This document shows, one piece after another, positions 1-7,580 of a stretch of DNA of 49,786 bases. The stretch spans positions 18,930 through 68,715 of the forward strand of contig JAUNMR010000020.1 in the NCBI GenBank assembly GCA_030537455.1. Direction: 5' to 3'. The notes under the pieces were generated by a model. It was not told the origin of the DNA, made no database searches, and was given only the letters and a program-made list of their open reading frames with translations. The first letter of the stretch is position 1; every line of letters begins with the position of its first letter. This stretch comes from Planctomycetia bacterium (lineage in GTDB: Bacteria; Planctomycetota; Planctomycetia; Pirellulales; Thermoguttaceae). The position numbers and the translations under genes were made by a program.

Positions 1-135
1 CGGAACCTGGTTGGACTCCGGGATTGGGACGCGCGCCAGGCGTTACGCCCGGATTGGGGCGCGCTCCGGAACCTGGTTGGACTCCGGGATTGAGGCGTGC
101 GCCAGGCGTTACGCCGGGATTGGGACGCGCGCCAA
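1..135 (-). repeat. 66-bp tandem repeat encoding Pro/Gly-rich 22-residue units
   Basis: Two near-identical copies with a 66-bp period (copy starts at 1 and 67) encode units of the type ARPNPGVTPGARPNPGVQPG, with Arg/Leu variation. The array continues past the window edge. The period is a multiple of three, so copy number can change without a frameshift. Confidence 0.85.
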
Positions 136-1825
136 TGGGTTGTCGTGGATTAACGATAGCGCCACGGTCGGCACGTCCGGGGATCGACATGGGGGCTCCC
201 CCTGGTTGCGAACCGGGGGTACGCATACCTGGGTTCGGCGCCGAACCGCCGGGACGGTAACGATCTCGGTTGTGATCCGTTAGCGGGACGCCGATTTGAA
301 TTCCGCCAAGACTAATGACAATACCAGGTCTTGCGACGCCGGGATGGTAACCAGGCGCGGGAGCGGCGGGAGCTGGCGCGCCGGGAGCCGGGAAGCCAGG
401 TCTTCTCCACGGCGCGTCGAACGGCTCGTGACGTATGTCATGTCGGCGACCGGAGATAATGAGGTCGAAAATTGGATCATGCGGATGAGGAGCTGGGCGT
501 CGGAAGTAATCAGCGCCCCACCAAGGGTCGAGGGGGCGGTAATCGGGGTCATAGTAGATCAATCGATCGTAATGCCGGTTGTAACCGATATAAAAGTTTA
601 ATCTTCCATCCCAGATAGAGAGTCCCACACTAGCGCCGCCAGGGGTCGGAGCGCCCCAAGGTTGCCAATAAGGCCAAGGGGTGAATGGAGTGACCCAGAC
701 GCCGTACCAGGGACGATAGACCCAAGCGCGTTGACTGAATAGTTCCCAACTGGGCTCGTAGTAGTACGGTTGAGTGTAGTATTCGTTGACAATTTCGTTG
801 TAGTAGACGTCGTTTTCATACGCCTGGACGTAGGATTGAATAGTGGAATCGTCGAGCGCCTCGGGCAATTCGCTTTCAGTGAGAATCGTGTTAGAGTCCT
901 CAACGGTTTGCAGATTCTCAGGCGTGGGTTTTAAGAACTCTTCTTGCAGAGGATGAGCGCCGAGCCAATATATCTTGCCAGTTTGATCGTCGACAATCGC
1001 GGCAATGACATTGAGCTTGCCTGCACGAATGAGGTCTTGCGCAACGGTAGACTTCATGAGGATCGTCTCAAGGGACTGCCACACCAGCGCTTCAGAGACT
1101 ACGTTTGCCAAGTTATACCCGTCCAAGTCGGGGTAGGCTTCTTTAGAACGCGCAATCGCCGGTCCGATCAGATTGTACAATTTAAGCTGTTCTGGCGTCG
1201 CTGCGTTCGATTGTACTGTTTGAGCGCCAGAGCGCGCAATTTTGTTCGACTCCGCTTGCGCTTGCGCTTTAAGGGCGTCGTAGTTGCGAATGAGGTTAGA
1301 AACTTCGCGACTAGGATAATGTCCCATAACGACAAGCAAGGGAGTTTGGAGGTTCAGCAGACCGTATTCAATAGCGGTCATGTGTTCCGAAGCGACAGCG
1401 CCTGCCTTAATTGACGTAAGGTAAACGTCGTGTGTTGTGGTCTGCGTGAGCGTGGTCGGCAACGTCGGCATGTCGGAACTATAGAGTATCGACGCAATGG
1501 GGAAGCGTTGAGCGTCGTTGGAGAGGTCTGGCAAAGTTTTAGCGGCGTCGGAATCTTCATTGAGATATTTGGCGTTGCCCGCGACGAGGCGACGATACGC
1601 CAGGTCAGGCGTGACTTCGTAGTTGACGTAAGACGGAACGACCTGGTTGTTAAAACTGGTCGTGTCGACGTCCAATGACTCGTCGACGAGCACGAGCGGC
1701 TCGTCTTGTGAATACACAGCGTTGGGGAGAGGCGCGAAAAGGGCGCCTACCATAAAAATGCCAAACGAGGCAAGCGCCGTGCGGACGGCTCGGAGCCTCG
1801 TGAACAGGACGCCTCGAAATTGCAT
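1..1825 (-). CDS. Exported beta-carbonic-anhydrase-like protein lacking zinc cysteines (3' end outside window)
   Basis: The frame is open from ATG 1825, with AAGGAG at about 1832-1837, to the window edge (608 codons seen). A hydrophobic signal-like stretch lies near residues 14-40. Residues about 72-288 follow the beta-carbonic anhydrase order: DLAYRRLVAGNAKYL, then ILYSSDMP, then AIEYGLLN-TPLLVVMGH, then a late LIRAGKLNVIAAIVDD segment. The CxDxR motif reads S116-S-D118-M-P120 and the HxxC motif reads H169-Y-P-S172, so both Cys ligands and the catalytic-dyad Arg are lost while Asp and His remain. It is probably not a carbonic anhydrase enzyme. A Tyr/Trp-rich stretch follows, then a Pro/Gly-rich tail ending in 22-residue repeats. 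Fold assignment is by reading motifs, without an alignment. The cellular role is unknown; it may be a structural or binding protein outside the cytoplasmic membrane. Confidence 0.75.
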   Translation of the reverse strand, partial: MQFRGVLFTRLRAVRTALASFGIFMVGALFAPLPNAVYSQDEPLVLVDESLDVDTTSFNNQVVPSYVNYEVTPDLAYRRLVAGNAKYLNEDSDAAKTLPDLSNDAQRFPIASILYSSDMPTLPTTLTQTTTHDVYLTSIKAGAVASEHMTAIEYGLLNLQTPLLVVMGHYPSREVSNLIRNYDALKAQAQAESNKIARSGAQTVQSNAATPEQLKLYNLIGPAIARSKEAYPDLDGYNLANVVSEALVWQSLETILMKSTVAQDLIRAGKLNVIAAIVDDQTGKIYWLGAHPLQEEFLKPTPENLQTVEDSNTILTESELPEALDDSTIQSYVQAYENDVYYNEIVNEYYTQPYYYEPSWELFSQRAWVYRPWYGVWVTPFTPWPYWQPWGAPTPGGASVGLSIWDGRLNFYIGYNRHYDRLIYYDPDYRPLDPWWGADYFRRPAPHPHDPIFDLIISGRRHDIRHEPFDAPWRRPGFPAPGAPAPAAPAPGYHPGVARPGIVISLGGIQIGVPLTDHNRDRYRPGGSAPNPGMRTPGSQPGGAPMSIPGRADRGAIVNPRQPIGARPNPGVTPGARLNPGVQPGSGARPNPGVTPGARPNPGVQPGS

Positions 1826-2363
1826 TGCTTATCTCCTTACGGGCTTGGTTTGTTGAGAGTCGACACATTCACTAATTATGAGGAATGGATGGAATTTCAA
1901 CACTATATTTGTGAAGAATGAGCCAAAAAAATCGCGTGTTTGTAACGAATAATCTAACCTAAAGGTCGTGATACTGGCGAGCATTCTTAACTTATAGACG
2001 TCATGAAGGCGTGGAGTCTCAATATTCACAACGTGACAAATGTAGTCAAGTCAGTACGTCTCAAATGGACGTCGCAGAACACAGGGACTCATCGCCGTTA
2101 TTATACTCAAATTGTAAAGAAAAATCAATCGGCTCGCGCCTTGGATAGTCGTAAATGTTCCCTAATTCGCGGTTGTTTAGCAATCTTGTGAGGCGAGAGC
2201 GCCACTTGCAATAAACGACGGAGTCGTTACAATTATTTCGGTCTTGCGACGTGTGCGAGGCGGGGTATTCCTTCTCACACAGGCGCGGTTGTACTTGTCG
2301 AGTTGTAAAAAGTTGCTTTGCCTTTGTAGCGGATGGTGAAGCGAGTAAGGAGATAATAGGATA
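1826..2363. promoter_or_regulatory. Divergent intergenic region without a gene
   Basis: This 538-bp gap separates the leftward carbonic-anhydrase-like gene from the rightward phosphohexomutase gene, so it should hold both promoters. A TATACT at about 2101-2106 is a possible -10 element for the rightward gene, with no convincing -35. A short GC-rich imperfect hairpin lies at about 2189-2205. Short frames here have no ribosome binding site or recognisable product. Confidence 0.4.
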
Positions 2364-3752
2364 ATGGCTAGCCCATTGATCATTAGCGTATCTGGTCTTC
2401 GCGGTCAGATCGGCGCGACTTTGACGCCTGAGGTAGCGGCGCGTTATGCGCTTGCTTATTCGCAAGAGGAATCGTCAAAAGGACCTTTTGTTATCGCTAA
2501 TGACGGTCGTCGTTCTGGTTCGATTTTCGCAGATATCATAAACGCAACGCTTAACGCGTCTGGTCGTGACACGTATGACGCGGGCGTTGCCGCCACGCCG
2601 ACGGTCGGCGTCTTGATTCGTAGTCTCGGCGCATGTGGCGGTATTCAGATTTCTGCCAGTCACAATCCTCGAGAATATAACGGTCTGAAATTATTCTCTG
2701 CGGAAGGTCGTGTGATTCCTAAGTGCGAAGGCGAAAAGGTTTTGCAACGTTACCAGTCGTTGGCTTCTTCCGCGTTCGATTCTCCGTGGGTTGACGTTGA
2801 GCATATTGGCAGTCGCAAATGTATTGAGGATACGACTCTTGCTCATATGAACGCCACTCTCGCGACGGTCGACGTTGAACTGATTCGTTCAAAGAAATTC
2901 AAGGTTCTTTTGGACTCGAACAACGGTTCAGGCAGCATCCTTGGTCGTCGTCTATTAGAGGCGCTCGGTTGTGAGGTCGTGATATGCGGCGAGCAGGCGA
3001 ATGGCGAGTTCCTTCACACGCCAGAGCCGACAGCTGAAAATTTGCAAGGCGTTTTGGCGAAAGTAGTAGACACTTGCGCGGTCGTTGGTTTTTGTCAAGA
3101 TCCCGACGCCGACCGCTTGGCGCTCATTGACGAGACCGGACGTTACATTGGCGAGGAATATACGACCGCGCTGTGCTGTAAAAACCGTCTGGAGAATGCG
3201 CGTGTTCAAGGCGCTCTTGCCTCTGAGAATCTCGTGATTAATTGTGCGTCAAGCCGTATGTCGATCGACATTGCCGAAGAGTTTGGTTGTAAGTGCTATC
3301 GTTCTCCCGTCGGCGAGGCGAACGTGGTCGATCTCATGAAAAAGCAGAACGCAATTTTCGGCGGCGAAGGGAACGGCGGTCCGATTGATCCGCGAGTTGG
3401 TTACGTTCGCGATTCTTTCGTCGGTATGGCGCAAGTCCTTGAAATGATGGCGCGGAACGACCGTCCGCTCTCTACGCTTGCCGACGCGATCCATGGTTAT
3501 TCGATCGTCAAACGTAAGGTTGGTTTACCGACGGAAGGTTTCCAAAAGATCGTCGATCTGCTTTGGAACGCGTTTCCGAATGAAGAGAAGAACACCGAAG
3601 ACGGTATTCGCATCGATTGGCCAGACGCTTGGGCGCTGGCTCGCCCGAGTAACACCGAGCCGATCGCTCGCATTATTACAGAAGCGCCCACGAATGAACG
3701 CGCCGTGGCGATTTGTGATCAAATCGAAGCGATTATGAATGGAAAACGATAA
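2364..3752 (+). CDS. glmM: Phosphoglucosamine mutase / phosphomannomutase family enzyme
   Basis: An alpha-D-phosphohexomutase of 462 residues, the usual length. The phosphoserine loop ISASHNP has catalytic Ser99, the metal loop DPDADR is at 246-251, the sugar-binding loop reads GEGNGGP, and the C-terminal phosphate loop reads RPSNTEP. The N terminus reads SGLRG where classical GlmM has FGTDGIRG. The enzyme interconverts hexose 6- and 1-phosphates in the cytosol. GlmM (glucosamine phosphate, toward UDP-GlcNAc) is the likeliest assignment, but phosphomannomutase cannot be excluded by sequence reading. AAGGAG precedes the ATG. The rpiB gene follows after 85 bp, and a terminator at 4350 closes the unit. 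Confidence 0.88.
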   Translation: MASPLIISVSGLRGQIGATLTPEVAARYALAYSQEESSKGPFVIANDGRRSGSIFADIINATLNASGRDTYDAGVAATPTVGVLIRSLGACGGIQISASHNPREYNGLKLFSAEGRVIPKCEGEKVLQRYQSLASSAFDSPWVDVEHIGSRKCIEDTTLAHMNATLATVDVELIRSKKFKVLLDSNNGSGSILGRRLLEALGCEVVICGEQANGEFLHTPEPTAENLQGVLAKVVDTCAVVGFCQDPDADRLALIDETGRYIGEEYTTALCCKNRLENARVQGALASENLVINCASSRMSIDIAEEFGCKCYRSPVGEANVVDLMKKQNAIFGGEGNGGPIDPRVGYVRDSFVGMAQVLEMMARNDRPLSTLADAIHGYSIVKRKVGLPTEGFQKIVDLLWNAFPNEEKNTEDGIRIDWPDAWALARPSNTEPIARIITEAPTNERAVAICDQIEAIMNGKR

Positions 3753-3837
3753 CGAGTTTTGCAGAACGACGTCGAAGCGTCGGTCTATTTGCAACTCCCT
3801 GAGCTAGAGACTCTTGCTAAATGTAGCGGAGGCGTTC

Positions 3838-4308
3838 ATGAAAATATATATCGGTAGCGACCACCACGGCGTAGACGTGCGGTTCAATCTTGGTCGTCTC
3901 ATGGAATCACTTGGACATGAAGTGGTTGACGTTGGTCCTAAATCGGATCAAGAGAAGTCAACAGATTACCCCGACGTGGCTGCAGAGGTAGCGCTTGCCG
4001 TTTCACAAGGTCGAGCGGATCGTGGCGTTTTGATCTGTGGAACCGGTATTGGCATGAGTATTGTGGCGAATAAATTTCCAGGCGTGCGTGCGGCGCCTAT
4101 TCTGGACGTTTTCTGCGCTGAATTGAGCCGACGCCACAATGATTTGAACGTACTGTGTCTCTCTGCTGAAATGACGACCGAGTCAAGTATGACGGACGTT
4201 GTTCGCGCATGGTTGCGTACGGAGTTTCCTGGTGAACTGCGGCATCGACGTCGACTCAAGCGTCTGGAAGCGATCGAACAAGAGCAGATCAAAGCAAATC
4301 GGCAGTAG
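3838..4308 (+). CDS. rpiB: Ribose-5-phosphate isomerase B (RpiB/LacAB family)
   Basis: This protein of 156 residues interconverts ribose 5-phosphate and ribulose 5-phosphate in the pentose phosphate pathway. It starts with the phosphate-binding GSDHHGVDVR, carries the active-site loop ICGTGIGMSIVANK with Cys67, and has the RRHNDLNVL segment typical of the family. ATG 3838 is preferred over a TTG 24 bp upstream because GGAGG lies at 3828-3832 and the family begins at this Met. A basic C-terminal tail (residues about 135-156) follows the core. It is probably cotranscribed with the upstream mutase gene. Confidence 0.92.
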   Translation: MKIYIGSDHHGVDVRFNLGRLMESLGHEVVDVGPKSDQEKSTDYPDVAAEVALAVSQGRADRGVLICGTGIGMSIVANKFPGVRAAPILDVFCAELSRRHNDLNVLCLSAEMTTESSMTDVVRAWLRTEFPGELRHRRRLKRLEAIEQEQIKANRQ

Positions 4309-4349
4309 ATTGTCTTTGCTAGCGACCTGCTGTGAAAACTCATTTATAG

Positions 4350-4390
4350 CGCGCTGAACGATACGTTACGTCCAGCGCGTTTTTATTTTT
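4350..4390 (+). terminator. Intrinsic terminator after rpiB
   Basis: The stem CGCGCTG (4350-4356) pairs perfectly with CAGCGCG (4373-4379), followed by a T-rich tract at 4380-4390. Confidence 0.88.
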
Positions 4391-4585
4391 ATAATGAGAT
4401 ACTTACCGAGTCGTTAATATGAACGGCATATGTTCTTACAACGTTCTACGTCGTTATCTCGTGCAAATGTTTTAAAAAAAACAAAAGTGGCGTAACGTTT
4501 ACCGTATGTTCTCGTCTTGAACATTGTAAGCGTTACATTGGTATTTCAACGCACATCCGAATCAAAACCAACTCGGGAGTTTAAA

Positions 4586-5761
4586 ATGAAATTGTCCTTT
4601 GCCAAGAGAATCTTCAACCTCGCGCTCCTTGTGACCGCGTGTTTGACTATGTTCTGTTCCGCAAATTTGGTTTCCGCCGCAGACGCGCCTTGTCCATACG
4701 CAGACGACGCCGTCATTCTTTTCAAATCTCCGTCGAACATTTTGACCACCTCTGCCATTCGCGGCGCATTTAAATGCCAAGACGCGCGCGACGTCTTGAA
4801 GTTGGCCGAAAGTAAGCTGAATGAGGCAATCGAAAAGGAATTGGCGCGTCACCCGGACGATAAAGTTCGCGAGAAGTTCCTCTTGGACGTCGTGCGTAAT
4901 GAAACCGGTCTGGATTCTTACGCCGCGGCCATCGCGACTGCGTATTTCCAACATGTTGACGGCGTTGTTTATGCGTTGGAGCTTCCTGCTTTCGACGATA
5001 ATATCAAAGACACGCTTCCCAAGGGACTCTCGCTTACATACATTCTTCGCGCTACTCCCTCCGAGGGCGACCTCAATAAATTGTTTGCCGAAGACGAGAA
5101 CGTTACCATTCTCTCCAAAGACAATGGACAATATGTGGTCAAGGCGACCGTTGAAAAAGACGGTAAGACTATCACGCTCTATATTGGCGGCGTCGCTGTA
5201 GCAGAAATGTCTGATTATGTCGTGATCGTGACTGGTAGCGAAGAACTTCTTCGCAAGAAGCTTGATCGTTTCCAAGCGACGAATAAATTTATCACGGATC
5301 GTCTTGCTCAACACGTGAACACTGAAGTTATTGTTAAAGAGCAGGCGTTTGAATTTGCGCTTAAAGCCGCTGATAAGTATGGCGATGACAGCGCTCATGA
5401 AAAATTGAACAATGCTCGTGAAATCCTCGAACAACTTCGTACGTTCAATTTAAAAACTATCGCCGACGGTAATGATCTTGTAACGACTGCGATCCTGACG
5501 ACTGGTACGGAAGATTGCGCTCAATCGCTCACTGACATTTCCAACGGCGGCGTCGCGATGGCGAAGCTAGCGCTTAAGAACAAAGAGAATCCAAGCGCTG
5601 AGGCGAAGTTCGCTGTGCAAGCGCTTGACGGCGTCAAGAGTGTGCGTAACGGCAACCAAGTCGTTACAACCATCGAGATTTCCGGCGACCTACTGAGGGA
5701 CGTCTTTGAAACCTTGGTTTGGCCCAAGGCGATTGAAGCCTGTGCGAAAGCCTCTAACTAG
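4586..5761 (+). CDS. Exported protein of unknown function
   Basis: A 391-residue protein with a clear Sec signal peptide (MKLSFAKRIFNLALL..., cleavage near VSA-AD at about residue 31). The mature part is mixed alpha/beta without a family I recognise; it has charged helical segments and a single C-P pair near the mature N terminus. ATG 4586 has GGGAG at 4575-4579 and places the signal peptide at the start; a TTG 69 bp upstream is in frame but less likely. It sits alone between terminators at 4350 and 5844, so it is likely monocistronic. A periplasmic or surface location is inferred. Confidence 0.8.
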   Translation: MKLSFAKRIFNLALLVTACLTMFCSANLVSAADAPCPYADDAVILFKSPSNILTTSAIRGAFKCQDARDVLKLAESKLNEAIEKELARHPDDKVREKFLLDVVRNETGLDSYAAAIATAYFQHVDGVVYALELPAFDDNIKDTLPKGLSLTYILRATPSEGDLNKLFAEDENVTILSKDNGQYVVKATVEKDGKTITLYIGGVAVAEMSDYVVIVTGSEELLRKKLDRFQATNKFITDRLAQHVNTEVIVKEQAFEFALKAADKYGDDSAHEKLNNAREILEQLRTFNLKTIADGNDLVTTAILTTGTEDCAQSLTDISNGGVAMAKLALKNKENPSAEAKFAVQALDGVKSVRNGNQVVTTIEISGDLLRDVFETLVWPKAIEACAKASN

Positions 5762-5843
5762 TAATAGCGCGTTTCCCACTAAACTGTGCTATACGGATCT
5801 ATTGAGATCTTGAACCGTTCAAGATTAGGTTACAAGTAAAGAG

Positions 5844-5893
5844 CAAACAGGCGTCTTTTGTATTTGCCAAAGTCGCCTGTTTGTTTCGTTGTT
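5844..5893 (+). terminator. Intrinsic terminator after the exported unknown protein
   Basis: A perfect 10-bp stem (CAAACAGGCG at 5844-5853 with CGCCTGTTTG at 5874-5883) is followed by a T-rich stretch. Confidence 0.9.
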
Positions 5894-5920
5894 TATGGAA
5901 AATGCAGTTTTGAACCATAT

Positions 5921-5929
5921 TGTTATAAT
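5921..5929 (+). promoter_or_regulatory. Extended -10 promoter candidate for the sigma factor gene
   Basis: TGTTATAAT is a perfect TATAAT with an extended TGn element, 25 bp before the TTG start and just after the preceding terminator. No good -35 hexamer is visible, as is common for extended -10 promoters. Confidence 0.4.
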
Positions 5930-5953
5930 CAGTGAATAAAAGTAGGTTTCGGA

Positions 5954-6592
5954 TTGTTAAACGAGAGTCAAAGAAACGATGACGCAATGTTGGTTCGGCG
6001 TTTTCAAGCGCATGAACGCACAGCGTTCGACCAGATCGATCGTCGTTATCGTGGTCGCATAGAGCGTTATCTTCGTGGTCGTCTCGGTTCTCAAGATCTT
6101 GCCGAGGAACTGGCGCAAGAGACGCTTGTGAAAGCCTTGACTTCGCTTGAACAATTGGAAAACGGGGCTTTTCTTTCATCCTGGCTCTTTCGAATCGCAT
6201 ATCGCCTTTTGGTCGATTGGACCAGAAGAGCAGGGCATGTCGTCGAACGAGCTCAATCGTATCGTGAGGCGACTGATTCAGACAGCGAGCATGAAGCGAT
6301 ACCACAACCTTTTTCTCTTCCGGACGGTACATGCGTAGAATCACGTTCACCCGACGCGTCTATGATTGAACGAGAACAACGTGATAATCTTTGGTTCATC
6401 GCCGAGGAGATTTTGACCCAGAATGAGTTCCTTGTGCTCTGGAAGAAATATGTGGATCAGTTGCGTGATGAACAGATTGCAACGGAGCTTGGCAAATCCA
6501 AGGGCGCTGTGCGCGCGCTAGCAACGCGCGCTCGTAACAAATTAAAGGACGTCTTGATCGTTAGAGGCGTTTACGATGAAGCTGGCGGTTAA
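5954..6592 (+). CDS. ECF-type RNA polymerase sigma factor
   Basis: A 212-residue sigma-70-like protein with region 2 (about residues 12-85: LVRRFQAHERTAFDQI, then ELAQETLVKAL, then WLFRIAYRLLVDWTRR) and region 4 (about 150-205: EQIATELGKSKGAVRALATR, a helix-turn-helix). Regions 1.2 and 3 are absent, which fits an ECF or extracytoplasmic-type factor. The linker of about 50 residues is acidic and somewhat long. The start is uncertain: TTG 5954 keeps the residues before region 2, while ATG 5987 is the next choice. The downstream gene encodes a single-pass membrane protein, an arrangement typical of sigma/anti-sigma pairs. Target promoters are unknown. Confidence 0.88.
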   Translation: MLNESQRNDDAMLVRRFQAHERTAFDQIDRRYRGRIERYLRGRLGSQDLAEELAQETLVKALTSLEQLENGAFLSSWLFRIAYRLLVDWTRRAGHVVERAQSYREATDSDSEHEAIPQPFSLPDGTCVESRSPDASMIEREQRDNLWFIAEEILTQNEFLVLWKKYVDQLRDEQIATELGKSKGAVRALATRARNKLKDVLIVRGVYDEAGG

Positions 6593-6695
6593 GGCAATTG
6601 TATGTAGGTTGCTTATATGAATCAATTTGACTGCGATGTGAACAGTACATTCGAGGGAGCGTTAGTTTGTTAGCGCTCGATATGGAAATGACGAG

Positions 6696-7415
6696 ATGAA
6701 CGGACAACCAAAACGCAACGGATTGACAGACACGAAAAAGGAACAACTCTTTGACGACTTCCTTGAGCAGCGTTTGGAGACGGACTTAGACGCTTATCTT
6801 GCGAGTATGTCTTTGACGTCTACACCAGGCGACTCTACGAATTTTAGTGAAGACGATTCATTTGGCGAGGTCGCAAGTCGTTGGATGCGTCAGGGGGCGT
6901 CGTCGATCGTACGTTATATTGCTTTGGGTGTTGTAAGTCTTCTGTTTTTAGGGGTTGTCTCATATTCTGTGTTTTGGCTATTTACCAGAACGACAAGTGA
7001 CGTAACCGATGAGGTTATTGTTCAAGTAGATCTCACTCCTCATGAAATTGAATCTTATCCTTCTTTGTATTTGACTTCAACGGCGGCAACGTTGGATTAT
7101 ATGGATCGTCACAACATATCGGACATTGAAGGGATTTATCAGGAAAGCGCGCAAGGTATTTCAAACGCTGTGGATACGTACTTTCCACGAACTTACGCAG
7201 CTTTTCAACGTTTGCAGGTTTTTGCTAACAAGGACACAACAAACGCACGTTACCAAGTAATTACCAATGATTTAACAGATGAGGAAGAACGTATAAACAA
7301 CGAATGGTCGACCTGTGTACAGCTTGTACGTTCCAGTGAAGTCGTTGACTTTTACTTGCAAAACGATCCAATAGCTAAATTAGCGACCGTATTTTACAAC
7401 TCCGATATTGATTGA
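6696..7415 (+). CDS. Single-pass membrane protein next to the sigma factor (possible anti-sigma factor)
   Basis: A 239-residue protein with an acidic, helical cytoplasmic N-terminal part (about 1-72), one transmembrane helix (about 73-98) and an outer domain of about 140 residues. It does not show the ZAS zinc motif (HxxxCxxC) of common anti-sigma factors, and I recognise no other family. Position 103 bp behind an ECF sigma gene and the topology suggest a membrane-bound regulator of that sigma factor. This is inference from context only. Confidence 0.65.
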   Translation: MNGQPKRNGLTDTKKEQLFDDFLEQRLETDLDAYLASMSLTSTPGDSTNFSEDDSFGEVASRWMRQGASSIVRYIALGVVSLLFLGVVSYSVFWLFTRTTSDVTDEVIVQVDLTPHEIESYPSLYLTSTAATLDYMDRHNISDIEGIYQESAQGISNAVDTYFPRTYAAFQRLQVFANKDTTNARYQVITNDLTDEEERINNEWSTCVQLVRSSEVVDFYLQNDPIAKLATVFYNSDID

Positions 7416-7429
7416 GAAAATAATCGCAA

Positions 7430-7445
7430 TATAATGTTGTATAAT
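7430..7445 (+). promoter_or_regulatory. Two TATAAT boxes upstream of the DUF4139 gene
   Basis: Perfect TATAAT hexamers occur at 7430-7435 and 7440-7445, shortly after the preceding stop codon. No matching -35 at ideal spacing is seen. They could give the DUF4139 gene its own promoter. Confidence 0.3.
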
Positions 7446-7580
7446 GGTGAAAGCAAATTGCTTTTTGATTCGAGTGAATCATACTTTGATCCTAGAGAGT
7501 TTTTGTAATCAAACTTGGCGTTTCGACTAGCGTTAGAATATGCACAAGAACACGCCAGCTGATATCAAAGGAGTTGCGAC

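Noticed and set aside
1..135. Direct repeats considered as a CRISPR array
   Set aside because: The copies are contiguous without unique spacers, keep the reading frame, and encode a Pro/Gly repeat.
4562..5434. A 290-codon open frame on the minus strand opposite the exported unknown protein
   Set aside because: It overlaps a gene with a clear signal peptide and ribosome binding site, and its translation shows no family resemblance. It is a shadow of biased codon use.
5799..6350. A 183-codon minus-strand frame across the terminator and the sigma factor gene
   Set aside because: It runs through an intrinsic terminator and opposite a well-supported sigma factor, with no recognisable domain.
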